Shown here in pieces: positions 1-37,900 of a stretch of DNA of 64,000 bases. How positions within the stretch are numbered: position 1 is the first letter of the stretch; every line of letters starts with the position of its first letter. The notes under the pieces were generated by a model, which ran no database searches, was not told where the DNA came from, and saw nothing but the letters and a program-made list of their open reading frames with translations. This DNA is from Opisthocomus hoazin (taxonomy: Eukaryota > Chordata > Aves > Opisthocomiformes > Opisthocomidae), in the NCBI RefSeq assembly GCF_030867145.1, contig NC_134417.1:5929577-5993576 (forward strand). Direction: 5' to 3'. A program made the position numbers and the translations under genes.

Positions 1-3000
1 TTAATTTGAGTTCCGGTAACATGTTTTCTCATTCACATTTCAGTTCCAGCAAATCAATCGCAATTCAGGACATGGTTTAGCAGGCATGGTGGTGGTGGGT
101 TGACGGTTGGACTGATGATCTTAGAGGTCTCTTCCAACCTTAATGATTCTATGATTCTAAAGGCAGGTGCTGCTGCCCTGCCAGAGCTGCTTTTGGAGCC
201 AAGAGAAGCTGATCCTTTCTTTTTTCTGCTTCAATATGACAGGTATGGCTCCTTGGGGCTCGCTTGGGTGTCCACTTCTGGCACCTGGTCTCTGCTCCAC
301 CACCTTGACCATAGGCATCCATACCTTCAAGACCCTCTCGGGAGAGTCAGCAAAACTTCTAGCCTGTTGGGCAGGAGCTACTGGTATATCGCTACTGACA
401 GTCTCTGTCCGTCATTCCCATAATTAAAAACTTGAGTTGGGGCCCAGTCATGCTCAGCCCCCATACAGGTGTAATTAACAGAGACCTGGTTATTAATTCA
501 ATTACCCATCATGGCTGCCTTGCACCTCGGCATCCCCGAGTGCTAAGGGCTGATGACATGAAAGCTTCTGAAATTCTGTTAGGAGTTCGTAGATTTTCAC
601 TCGTGTCCTAGCAAAGGGTGAGCAAAACGATTCCCCCGTGGCTTGAAAGGTACAGAAGCATTTTTCAACCAAATTCTGAATTATTTTTCTCAACTACGCT
701 GTTCGTGACGGAGAGTCTCACCCTAGCGAGGTGGACGGCGTTCGTGCTGGGTACTGCTGACCGCCGCCAGTTCTGTGATGCTCTTCCCTTGCCTCCGCAG
801 CAGCTGCTCCGTTCTCTCACCGGGAGGTTTCCAAAAGCCACAAGGTGCTTTTAAGAAAGTTCCTCGGTGCTATATTCGAGTTGAATTTTGGGTGTCCTCC
901 AGCCTCGCGGTGCCTCGTGGCGATGGAGGGCAGGCGGGCGCCGCTCCACCCGCGCACACCGATCCGCGCGCCATGGCACACCGGCTCACCTCCGTGGCTT
1001 GGTCAGAAGTAAAAATCAGTCCTTTTGTAAAGGAAACAAATTTAATTTGTAGTTAATTTGTAGGAGAGGGTTTGTTTGGGGCTTTTCTTGGGTTTTTTTT
1101 GGTACTGCCTCTCCCACAAAGTCTTCCCCGCTGCCAGCGATGCACGGTGATGAGCGGCTGCATCCCATCTTGCTGCCGAACTGGCAGGGACTGGCAGGGA
1201 TGGGGCAAGGCTCTGCTGAGACTTCTCCTGCGCGACGAAAAATATCCTTAAGGATTCGGGGATAATGGGCCGTTCGGAGAGACGAGCCGGGTTCCTCCTC
1301 CTGAGCTGGGCTGCTGGGCTTTTGCCGCTGGATTAATGCAGCCCCTGGGGAGCACGGCGAGTGGGTGGTCCGGCCAATTTTCCTCCCACTGCACAGCCCA
1401 TTTACCCACCCGTGGGGCGAGCACCGGCGGCTGTAACCCTGCCGTACTCGGCTGCAGACAGCAGGCATGCAATTTTCTCGTCCGCCTGCAGGAAAGCCAC
1501 GCTCTTCTCCTGCCTGGGTTTGACCAATGGATCTGGCCAGCCCACAGCCAGATGTATTTTCCACCAATGCTTTCACATCCCCTCCAGCCATGGGGCATGC
1601 CTGCGCTCCTCTGACCCTTGGTGACAACGAGGGATGGCTCACAGAAGATGTCCCCTGTTGGATCACCCCCAAGTCCAGCTTGCTGCCAGCTCTGCCAAGC
1701 ACGCCACAACTTCTGGAGACCCTCTACTGGTGGAAATGTGACGGCTTCACCATCTCCTTCCCTCTGGCTCGAGGCAGGACCCACCATCACTGTGCTGTCC
1801 CGTTCCCCATACCCTCTGGGGACGGATGCTCCAGTTGCGGGATCCAAGGAGGGATCTCAATGCGGATGCCTCGGCCAGGCCCCCAGTGAGACCAGTCCAT
1901 CAGAAAAGGGTGATGAAGCCTGATGGCCTCAACCTGCCCGCTGCGAGACAGGCTTACCAAAGGCTTGGGATAAAACAGAGTTGTGGGTCAACCTGTTTAT
2001 CCCGAGCTTGGAGGGGACTCGGGGATCCCTCAGGCCAGCACCAGCACCAGGGTGGATCTGGCGGTCCCAGATGTTTGTCCTCCCTCCTCCCGAAACCTCC
2101 AGCCAAGGAATGCCACCACCTCCTCCTCTTCCCGTGTCTGACCAACCAAACACTCTGTTTTTTTCCCTAATTTCCCCTGCCTGTTCAAAGCAGCCCTTCA
2201 CACACACACAGGCCTCTTATCTTGCCCTCCTCCAGACTAAACAAACCTTCCTTCAGCCTTCCCTCGCTCTTACGGTTTTTGCTCTTTTTATCAGTCTCGC
2301 CGCCGCCTCTCAGACTCGTTCCATGTCAGCATCTCTTTTCGCAGAGGAATGATCTCGCCGCACATCCCACCTGCGGGGTTGCCCTTAGAAGAGGACTTGC
2401 TTTTCCTACCGGGTTCTGCACCACCTTTGGGACCATTTACCCTGAGCTTTCCCTGCATGCTTGCTGCCTCGCCAGCTATTTTGTATCAGTGCTCTTACAT
2501 CTTCCTCTCCAGAGCATGTACTTCCCTTGACCATCTCACCCGGACCAAGACCCGTCCACCAAAGTTCTGGGAAAGAGAGTACCAGCTCCGCAGTGTTGGG
2601 AAAACGTCTGAAGAAGGTTGTCAAGCTCCTTCTGCAAAGCCAAAAATCAGGGGCTGGAGGGACGAGGTCACGCATAATAGCAGGAGACTTCCTACATTAC
2701 ATCCAGCTCCTGCAGAAGACTTGAGCGACGAGTCATAAACGAACATCGCAACCTGTGGGCACTAATTACTCCAGAAACGTCCGGTTTCTCCCGCCGCTTC
2801 CCAGCGGCAATGACCTCGTGTGATGAAACGGCAGCTCCCTGCCCCGTTACTGTCAACAGCTCATCACTGAGGGTGAATCAATGACCCAAACGAGGGTGAG
2901 CTTTTTTTAAAAGGGCCTTATCAACACTTTTCAGCCTAAAAGCACCCCAAAAAAGTGCTGGGGATGGATAAAGCCCCCAGCCCCGCTGTAAATGGCAGCC

Positions 3001-3839
3001 CGGGAGGAGCTGCACTGAAAGCAAAGGCGAAGAAATTGGAGGAGAAAGGATTCTTCTCGCTTTGCATCATCGCAGTCCAACCACATCTATTTTTGCTACA
3101 CGCGTGGCATCAAGCACCCGTCACTGCTATTCCTACTCCATCCAGCACCTCCGCGTGACAGGGGCAGAGTGGCAGCGGGACGCAGCGCGGCAGAAGGGAG
3201 CGTCGCTTTTAATCGTCCCGCCACGCGGCTTAAAATCTGGGGAATGTGATCGCCGCCCTTCACCCCCTCCCTGTAAAGGACGACTGACCCTAGGGCACAA
3301 CGCTCCGCTCCAAGGACACTCGTCCCCTCCTGTCATCCAGTATTACTTCCACACCTTATTTTAGTCTCTGGTCATGGCCCGGACGTGCTTCCGCAGGGGT
3401 TTGGCGTTGTGTGCTTAAGAAGAGAGAGAAAAAAGCCGTTTCACCTGTGGCGTCCAGCCCTTGGCAGATGGGGCAGGTGGTGATCCTAACTCTTGGTCAC
3501 TTGAGGACATCCTTCAGTGGGGCGCTTGAGAGCCAGGTGCCCCGAAAGCTGCGGCAGCCGTCTACCGCTGGGCTGAGAACAGGCAAAACTCAGTGCCGGG
3601 ATGTCGGAGCGCCGGCTCGCCATTTCTTCGTTCCTCTTGCTCACCATCTTCTTTCTTCTCTGCCTTTCGGATGATGGGCTCATGCTTGGCAACGGCAAAA
3701 TCGGACCTGGGGTGGGGTGGGTTTGCACAGCTGCGCTTTCCAAAAAAGCGCGTTTAATGCAGGCTTTGGGTTATTTACCGTTTTTTTGAGGAGTGAGATG
3801 GTTTCCCTGCCCCTGAAGGAGCTCCTCGTGGTTTCGAGG
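1..3839. other. Upstream intergenic sequence
   Basis: Apart from the CR1 stub at 78-161 I see no exon, RNA gene or clear repeat. The open frames here lack family resemblance and overlap each other on both strands. Density of CpG rises towards 3.9 kb. Confidence 0.7.
78..161 (+). mobile_element. CR1 LINE 3'-end fragment
   Basis: Contains the avian CR1 tail pattern: TTGGACTGATGATCTTAGAG, then GGTCTCTTCCAACCTTAATG, ending ATTCTATGATTCTA. Only the last 80 or so bases are present. Confidence 0.85.
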
Positions 3840-4356
3840 AAGGACAGAGCGGGATCTGCCCGCGGGATGCTGGAGCCGGGCAAACCTTCAGAGACGGGGT
3901 GCGACATGTTTAAGGGCAGAGGTGTTGGGGTGCCGGGTGGGACCTCCTCACCCACCACGAAGAAACCCCCTCCCCAAACGGCTGCGACCCCTCTGCGGGG
4001 GTCTGCGGGCCCCGGGGGGGGGGGACGGGACCCCTTCTCCCCAGGCTCGGCACCCCCCAGCCCCGAGGCGGGGACATCGCGGCGGGGGTCCCCCCCGCTC
4101 CACCTGCCCCCGAGCCCCGCGCCCCGACGGGGCGGCCCCGGGGCCGGGCTGGGCTGGGCCGGGCTGGGCTCCGCCCGCTGCCCGCCGCGGCTGCGGGCTC
4201 CTGCGGGGCTGGGGCTGGGGCCGGGCGGGTGGCGCAGAGCCGAACCCTCCCGTCCCCGCGTCTCGACCGACCGCCGAGGGCGGGCAGGAGCCGGGGGTCG
4301 GGGGGGGGGGAACACGGGGGTGGGGGGGGGCGTCGGGGGGTTTTCCCCCCCTCCCC

Positions 4357-30077
<25,721 letters not shown>

Positions 30078-31109
30078 GGCTCCCGCCGTGCCGGCCAGCA
30101 CCGCCCGATGAATGTAACCCTGCCGCCGCCGCCGCCGGGCCCCCCCAGCAGCTCAGGGGAGCAAACCAAAGACCCCCGAGCCGCCGCCGCAGCCGGGACG
30201 CTGCGAGGATGCGCAGCGGAGGGGGAAAGGGAGGGCTCGCTCCAACCCACGGCCTCCCCCTCACTCCATCGCCTCCCGACGCTATCCCTTTAGTTGGACT
30301 AACGTAGGCAGAGAGAGAGATTTTGTTTCTGTTTTTTCCTTTCTTTTTAATTTCCGAAAGGCCACCCGTTTCATCCAGGCACGGCCGGAGGAGCTTGCCT
30401 GGCGTGGGGGGGGGCTGCGGCGCACAGCGCGGCGCTCATCGATTTTTAGAATTAATATATCAATAACGAAACTAACGCCGATTTTTAAGTTTTGTAAGGA
30501 TTTTTTTTTAATTCTTTTTTTTTTAATTTCAGAGGGGTCACGGGGAGGGGGATGTTTGTTTTTAGCAAAAGCAGGCTTTTCTAGACCTTTACGGAAAGGA
30601 GCTAGTCCATTGGTTCTCTAATGCACGGTAGAGCAGAGATGCAGGATTGCCAGCAGGGGGGGAATAAAAAAAGTATTGAATGAGTGTTAAAAAGCCATTT
30701 CTTAAGGACTTTGAGAAGAGCAGTGCCTGTATGAGCCAACAGAAGGGATACCGTCTCCTAAAAGAGGGATTTCTCTTTCACACGCCCTTTCCTCTTCACT
30801 TCAGAGAGTCCAAAACTGGGGTTTGCATCCGTTCTGTCCCCCCTTTCCAGCTGTCCGTCTGTCCCCTCTCTCTCTCCATCACTGCCTGACACAACCATGC
30901 GTGGCATGAACAACCCCAGGAACATCCCCAGGGTCTTTGGGGAAGGATCCCTGGTGCAGGGAGAGGAGGAGGAAACAGGGAAGGAAAACCAGATTTACAA
31001 GAGGTTGTCAGCCCAGGGCTGGGGAAACAACCAGCAAAATTTTTTTAAAATTAAAAAAACCCCACCAACCCAACCCCCCACGACACGCGCATACAGACAC
31101 ACACAAGAA

Positions 31110-31132
31110 CTACCTCAGGTTTTCGTACCTCA
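31110..31132 (+). promoter_or_regulatory. IGF2BP2: Two let-7 seed matches in the IGF2BP2 3'UTR
   Basis: CTACCTCA at 31110-31117 is a full 8-mer let-7/miR-98 site, and TACCTCA at 31126-31132 is a 7-mer-A1 site. Known: IGF2BP family mRNAs are let-7 targets. Use in this species is inference. Confidence 0.6.
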
Positions 31133-31212
31133 GCACCTTGCGCTTGTGTTTCCCTTTTAGAGATTTTGTATGCCTTGTAAAACTGATAGTTGGAGCATTT
31201 TTTTATTTTTTT

Positions 31213-31218
31213 AATAAA
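31213..31218 (+). promoter_or_regulatory. IGF2BP2: Likely main poly(A) signal of IGF2BP2 (AATAAA)
   Basis: Canonical hexamer 1136 nt after the stop codon, in a T-rich setting. An alternative AATAAA lies at 30663-30668. Confidence 0.65.
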
Positions 31219-31235
31219 AAACGAGTTGGAAAACG

Positions 31236-34200
31236 ATCTCGACCAAGTCAGCTGCGAGGCGGGAGAAGGAAAGCATCCCACGTGTCCCAGAGCTCTTCTG
31301 TAGTCTCCTTCTGCTAGCCGAGAGCCAGTGGCCATTCCTTCGGAGAAAGCTTGAGAAATGTTTAAAAAGAAAAAAAAAAAAAAAGGAAAAAAAAAAAACA
31401 CCAAAAACTCCAACGTAAAAAAAAGAGGTAAAAAGAAACAAAAAACCCCAAACCCCCATCCAATGGAAGCAGTGAAACCCGACGGGCAAGAGGAGGGACG
31501 GGAGCAGCGCGCCGTCGGCTGAGAGTGCCGGGGCTGCAACGCCGCGTTTTCCTCTGCTGCAGAGCGTTCTGTGAAGATGACAACCAACCCAACAACAGTG
31601 AAAAAAAAAAAATATATATATATGGAGCTAACAAGAGCCTGAGCTTGCTATCTGTTGCTTTCTTTCGAGTGCCTTGCGTTGGTCGTGGCCAAGCGGAGCG
31701 TGGGGGGTTCCCCCGTGGGCACCCCTGATCCCTGGCTCCGGCGCTGGCAGGCGGGGGGAGAAGGGGTGGATGGGGAAGGGGGGGGGGCGGTTGTATTTTT
31801 TGGGGGGGTTTGTGGGTGTGTTTGCAGGCACGACCAGGCATGGCTTTACCCAGTCACTTGGGGAGGTGTTGCCATCGCAGAGCCGTCTCTCCCCACGCTG
31901 AACCAGGGGCTGTGCATGGCCGCAGTTGGCACGGCTTAACCGATGCTGCGGCACTGCTGCCGTTATTAACAGCTCCCTAATTACGCTGGTGTAAGCTGGG
32001 ATGCTCTGGTGCCTCTCCTCCGGCTCGCCAAAACCTTGGTCTGCATGGCAACAGAGGAACCCACCTCCAGGGCGGGTGGAAGGGCGACAGCAACAGGGAT
32101 GGGCCCAAAATGGGGCTTGGTTGTCCTTTGCAGTGGCAGGGGTGGGTCTGCTCCCGGGCGTGGGGTGCTGATGGACGCCACACTGAAGAGAACCCCATGG
32201 CCCCCAGAGCCGGGCGCTTTCCCCGGGACACGGTGCCACCGGAGAGCTGGCCCCTGGGGAGGGCAGGCCCTGCTGCCACCCCCGTAAGGTCCCAAAGCAC
32301 CAAACCACGTCACTTGTCATGCCCACGTTATTTTGGAAAGGTACAGGGAGCAAAGTCCCTTCCCCACCTACAGCAAAGCGATTGCAAAAAGAGCATCATT
32401 CGCGTGTGCTGTCCGCCCACCAGCCCCAGCCCCGGGCGGCAAGGAATGACTCCGCTCCCGGCACGACCGGCGTGGCTCCGGAGGTAGAGCCACGCTCCCC
32501 AGCTCTGCAAGGCTCGGTCCGATCCAGCCTCGCCACGTCCCTGCTGTGAGTCAGGACCATGTCACGGGGCCGGCGGCAGCGTCGGGGCTGTGCGAAGCCG
32601 GCTGACGAGCATCCCCCTGCCCGGGGGAGCAGCTGGGGGACGCAGCCGTGACTCACGTTGTACCATGTTCTCCCGTCAGCGCAGGAAAGCACAAGCTCGT
32701 CACCTCCCAAAGGCCATTTACTAACGAGGAGCATTAGTAAATGACCCCGTGGGGTGGTCTCAGAGCACCTTCTGGGGCGTGAGGAACCAAGCTGCAGCTG
32801 AGGGGCCCAAGCCCACCAGTTGACCCTGTAGCCAGAGGGGATAGTGACTGGTACGTGCGCAATTTCCCCACCATCCCATACCCCGAGGCTTTCAGCAGCC
32901 ACAACCCCACAGGCACCAATAAGTGACCAGTGCAGGTACCCCCTAACGGGGTCTACACCCCAGAAGTGCTTTTTGGTTTGCGTAGAGGACAGGGAAGGCA
33001 CCGGCTGGCTGCGTGTCCAGCATCACCCTGCCCCTTCCCGCTAACGTCCAAGCCCCCCCCCGGCTTAAGGGGCACGCATAAAGAGGACCTGGAAAGCACC
33101 CTTACACCACCAGCCCCTCCACAGGTGGTGTTTTATTGTTGTTTTTCCTCCCCCCCCCCAAAAAAAAATTCTGCTTTTACAATCAGCAGGCTGCAGGGTC
33201 AGCCTCCAAATTGCATCCCCCAAACGGCAAGAACTGAAGCAAAGCAGAAAGGACACTTCAAGCTTGCAGTTACTAGGTCCTAGCGTTAACAAACAGCTAA
33301 AATCTTCAAGTCTTCAGGGATTCAGGGAAGATTAAGTATCTCATGTAAGGACAAAACATGACAGACTGCCTTTGTAATAGTTCTCTCTTTGGAGAATCTC
33401 CTCTGATTTTGTGACGGATTAAGCTAATCGGTTTGAAAGCTGCTGACCCGCAGCACAGCTAAACCACCGCATCAGCCTTCCCAGGAGAGCAGATCTCCAG
33501 GCAAGGAGCAGTACCGTGAAGGCTGGCTGTACCCACACAGACAGAGGGGATGCCCCCCAAAATCACCATCTATTCCCCCAAGAGCTGAGGAGAGATGATA
33601 CCTTGTCACCAGGCAGGACTCGCGTCACATTACGGTAACTGTGTCATTACAGGAACAATCTGACATGGTTATTTATACAAGCATTTGATCCAGTTACGGG
33701 GCAATCTTTCCTCTGCAATGGTAAATGAAAGACCTGAAATCCCATTCCATTTCCGGAGTGTAACCAAAAGGGGAAAACAAAACAAAACAACAAACTAAAA
33801 GAAAGTGGGAAACACCATGTTTAAAGTAATTAAGCTCGGTCTGACGGTAACAAAGTGAGGATTCACACAAGCTCTCCATTCGGCAGACATGTGGAAGCAG
33901 AGGGGCAGTAAGGCAGCAACACCACTGAACCTGGCAGGACACATGTCCAGAGCCTGGCATGTCACTGCTACCACATTTTCTTCCACTTCCACAGCAGCAC
34001 GCTGCAGTACTGCGTGGAGGCACCCGTATTAGCCTGAAACCGGTTCCGGCACCAGACAGCCCGTGTTCACCAAGCTGCGCACACAGACTTTGTTTTTTCT
34101 TACTGAGAAGTCAAGTGAGCTACCCCAAAGAGAAACCTCCCACTTTGGTATTACCGGGATTGTGCTTGCTCATCTCGCTGCTGAACAACATCCTGACTGT

Positions 34201-34379
34201 CCCTTCGGGATTTTGTGACAATCGCTTAAAGGCCTTTGTGCTCTGATACTCATCCTTGTTAGAGGCTTCGACTTTGTCGATTGTAAGTGAGCGAAACAAC
34301 ACATTGATATGTCAAACTGTTTTTCAGTTAAAGAAAATCACTATTTCATTTACCAGGTAGTTTCATTACAGTAAGGCTC
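31236..34379. other. Region between the convergent gene ends
   Basis: Holds an A-rich tract (about 31364-31415), a GC-rich stretch near 32.0-32.7 kb and a small inverted repeat at 32715. The part above 33.1 kb may belong to a long SENP2 3'UTR. No other gene seen. Confidence 0.65.
32715..32743. repeat. Perfect 10-bp inverted repeat with 9-nt loop
   Basis: CATTTACTAA at 32715-32724 and TTAGTAAATG at 32734-32743 can pair fully. It lies between the two convergent genes. Confidence 0.8.
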
Positions 34380-34933
34380 TTTATATAATTTAGATATTTA
34401 TTTTAATAAAAAGAAATAAATACTTCTCTTTTCACATTAGGTAACTCCCTGGAGACAGAAAATAAAACAAAACAAAACAACAAACCAAGCCCAACTACTG
34501 GGGCTTCACTACGGATTTGTTACAAATCAAAAGATGGTTAAATGCTTTCTTTCTGTGGTCATCACAAATCCAGCTTTAGGCATCAAGTAGATCATAGATA
34601 TTCCAGAAACAGAAGAAAACTCTTTGAGGAAACAGTAGCTAAGCACATTGTCCTTGGGAAGGTAAGTTCAGCTAACACAACTGTTAGCACCACCACAGAT
34701 GAGGCTCCCATTTGTCTGTAACGTGGCCACGTGTGCTGCGAGGTACGAGCATCAATCTCCCCATCAGGGGGAGGGAAAAAAAACCAAAAAACCCCAAACG
34801 TAACCGCTACTTCATAGCTTAAAGAAGAAAATTTGTGTTCCTGATGCCTTTTCAAATAAGGTATTAGAAAAGTAAATAAAATAAGAGTCAGTCACCCCAA
34901 GGTGATCACAGTGTTACTTTGATAGTGCATGTC
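34380..34933 (-). other. SENP2: SENP2 3'UTR (short form)
   Basis: AT-rich sequence from the stop to about 15-20 nt past the minus-strand AATAAA at 34402-34397. A further minus-strand AATAAA at 33137-33132 could give a 1.8-kb form, so the true end is uncertain. Confidence 0.5.
34397..34402 (-). promoter_or_regulatory. SENP2: Likely SENP2 poly(A) signal (AATAAA on - strand)
   Basis: First canonical minus-strand hexamer after the SENP2 stop, about 530 nt downstream of it. It lies 2 nt from a plus-strand AATAAA (34405-34410). Confidence 0.55.
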
Positions 34934-34996
34934 TCACAGTAGCTGCTGATGGATTATTTCCCACACCATCCTCCTGCGGAAGTCAGGCATGTGTTT
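34934..34996 (-). CDS. SENP2: SENP2 exon 17 (coding part): C terminus and stop
   Basis: 63 nt after TTTTCTTTTCAG, reading [20 protein letters not shown] then TGA at 34936-34934. It matches the human end MVWEILHQQLL. Confidence 0.96.
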   Translation of the reverse strand, partial: KHMPDFRRRMVWEIIHQQLL

Positions 34997-37900
34997 CTGA
35001 AAAGAAAAGAAAAATCCATTAAATACAAAGTCATGGCAGAAAGAGGCAGAAAATACGCATAAACACCCAGTTCATTCTTTGATATGAAGTTCCTTCTAAG
35101 AACTGTCAACACTTGCCATTTGGGTACAACACGGGTTTCACCCACACAGCTCCCAAGGGGGTGACATGACAACCCAAACCCAGATTTACCTGACTACACA
35201 ACAGCTTACAAGCACTATTATTAAAGACCACTGCTTGGAAAATAACCAGTGTCTTAACCGGTCAAAGGGCGAAACCCACTTCTCCAAAAGATACAAAGGC
35301 CAGGTGTCACAAACCCACCGGCTGCAGTGTCTTGCCCAAGAGGAATCTCACCGATTCCACCAGGAAGCAGACACCAGGCATAAGGATGAAGAACAGCTCT
35401 GCCCTGCTGAGGCCGCTTTGAAGGTCCAACCCAGCAAGCATGCACCAAAACAGGAGAGAGGTACTAAGCCTCAGCCCCTGCCCCAGACACAATTCACGGC
35501 TGCTGTGTAACTTCGCTCGTGCTTGTATCTGTGTGGAAAAAGTCTGGAGCTGTTTATAACCTTCACTCACCTCTGTAAAGGTTATCGGTTTGTCTCTGGA
35601 GATAAAATCTGCGAATTTGCACATAAAAACCCCGCAGTCGCTTCCATTCGATTGCTGAGGGATTTCCTAATGAATGCAAAGAAGAGGGAGAATTTTCCTC
35701 TATCTCAAAAGTAATTTGGAATCAGCTCCCACAACCCACACCACCAATACGCTAACCAGACACTCATGAACCTACTTGCATAATCCATTTACCGCTCCCG
35801 AACACAAGGAACAGACCCAAACAACTGCACACCATCCCTCCCCTCTGCTGCCCCTGCTTGGATGTTACCATCCAAATTCTCGGCAGGCTGATAAGGGACA
35901 GCAGCCTTCCTCCCTGCGAGGCGTCTTCAGGTTCGCACAGTGTCGTGCTTCTTACATCGAGTCTTTAGATACTGTTTTTTACTATTAACTTGCTGAGAAG
36001 CATCAGCTCAACCCTTTGCTTTGTCACACACCAGGATCTGTGCTCCAAACAAGAAGCCCACATTCTCCGACAATAGTTAAACAGATTTTTAAATTTGATT
36101 TGTGAAATTGGGGCAAAGTCAGACTCACCTTAATGTGGCAGACTAATTAAAAAAAAAAAAAAGAGAAAGTATTCAGCAAGCAAGGAGAGATGCTGCTTAA
36201 AGATTTCATCCCACCGTGATTTCCTGGTCCACTTGCAGTCTGATGTGGTACCATAAGAACACGAGATGCTTATGGCCGCCCTCTAAGGGCTTGGACTTAT
36301 TAGAAAGCGTTAAGACCTTCACGACGAGGAGTTATAGTTCACATTTCAAATACAAGCAGTGCTCACGTACATGTGACTCCATGCTGTAAAGAGTCCACTC
36401 TGAAGAAGTCAGCTCCAAGTTTCTTTTTGCCCGGCTTTCTTCTTGCAGGTATTGGCTGTTTAAAACAAAACAAAAATCACTCTTCATCTCCATAATTAAG
36501 GCCAACAGAAAACAAGCTGCTGAAGGATCACAGCAAGATGATGGCAGGACAGTAAAATGTCAGAGGATCCTCACAGCAGCTGATTTAAGGCACTTGGAGG
36601 AAACATCCAAATCTTAAATTTATAAACACAGTGAGAGGCTGCGAGCTAATGGTCAGGAACGAGACCAACAATTCCAACAGAGACTTCCACAAAAGCACAA
36701 GCTCATTGCTTAGCAGAGGTCATAAAACCCCAAATCACATGTTATCAGAGGAGGAACAGAAGAGCCAAGCAAGGAACCACAATGCCATAATTCCGCCGAG
36801 TGCCTTCATCCCACATACTGGGTGCACCTCCGGAAGAACAAATTCAAAAGCTTCTAGGCTAATGCCTCTGCCTGATGAAGTTCCCAGGCCACCAGCTGCT
36901 GCAACAATACTCTCGAGGAAAAAATTGTTCAGTGCAGACCTGTTCTTATACCCTTTCCCAGGCATCTGCTGTTAACTGTTCAGGAGAGCACTGGACTAAA
37001 AACTTTGGGGCTGAAGACCAATACCTGCTCTTGGTCTACAAAGCTACTGGATTAAGGGTTTTCACTGCTTTCGCATCAGTGGCAAAGACACCCAAGGACG
37101 CTGGCTTGCACAACATGAAAAGCCACGTATGCCATGCCAGCTGATACATCTGGAAAAGCTTGCTACAAGACATCTGTCTTGAATGAGAATGTCAGAAATA
37201 CAAATAACAGACAGAAAGGACATGAGGGTAGCCTGATGGGGTAGGCTGGAGGGAAATACAGCGGCTTTGTTTAAAATACTGGACAGAATAGAAGAGGCAT
37301 AGACAAACTGAGCAAGTTACATAGCTCACTACAGTAGAAAGGACCAACATTACAAGTCGGGGGGGAAAAAGGTCAAAATACAAGAAAAGGATGAAAGAGC
37401 TAAGCAATAAAGTGTAAAAGTATATGTGTAGCTGATCACAAATAGCAGTGTATATACCCTAGGACACCAACATTACTGGGCTGCAATCTGAAATTCCTTA
37501 AAGAAGAGGGAGTTAAAAAGCTCTTGGAAGACTGTAATCCTTTTACAGTCAGGTTGGTATTTTGAAACACTTCCCCGAAATTCTTCCCTCTCGTCAATAG
37601 CCCAGTTTTATTGGTTACTAACAAAGTCAGTACACGTGTGCCACGGGGCTATCATGTATTTGACAGTGACACTTTGTCTGTGTGTATAGCAGGAAGGGGG
37701 CAGAATCCAGGCATCCAAGACCCTGGGGGGAGGGGGTGATGTGAGACTAGATAAATAGTCAGTGCCGCACAACTCGCAGCAAGTGAATCAAAGATTTCTG
37801 TTTCCTTATTTACAAGAAATGTGAAAACTTGCAGTCGTGTTACTGGGACAAAATTCAAAAACCTTCTCATAATTCACAATATAAAAGCAGTGACTGAGCA

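Larger units (their letters stand above)
30078..31235 (+). other. IGF2BP2: IGF2BP2 3'UTR
   Basis: Runs from the TGA stop to about 15-25 nt past the AATAAA at 31213-31218. It starts GC-rich and becomes T- and A-rich. A weaker upstream signal at 30663-30668 could give a shorter form. Two let-7 seed matches sit in the last 130 nt. Confidence 0.7.

Noticed and set aside
1016-1847. 199- and 228-codon minus-strand frames in the upstream region
   Set aside because: Overlapping frames on both strands, no recognisable domain, no consistent splice partners.
31364-31415. A-rich tract downstream of IGF2BP2 as a processed-pseudogene tail
   Set aside because: No coding remnant or target-site duplication precedes it. 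It is interrupted by G and C and looks like simple low-complexity DNA.
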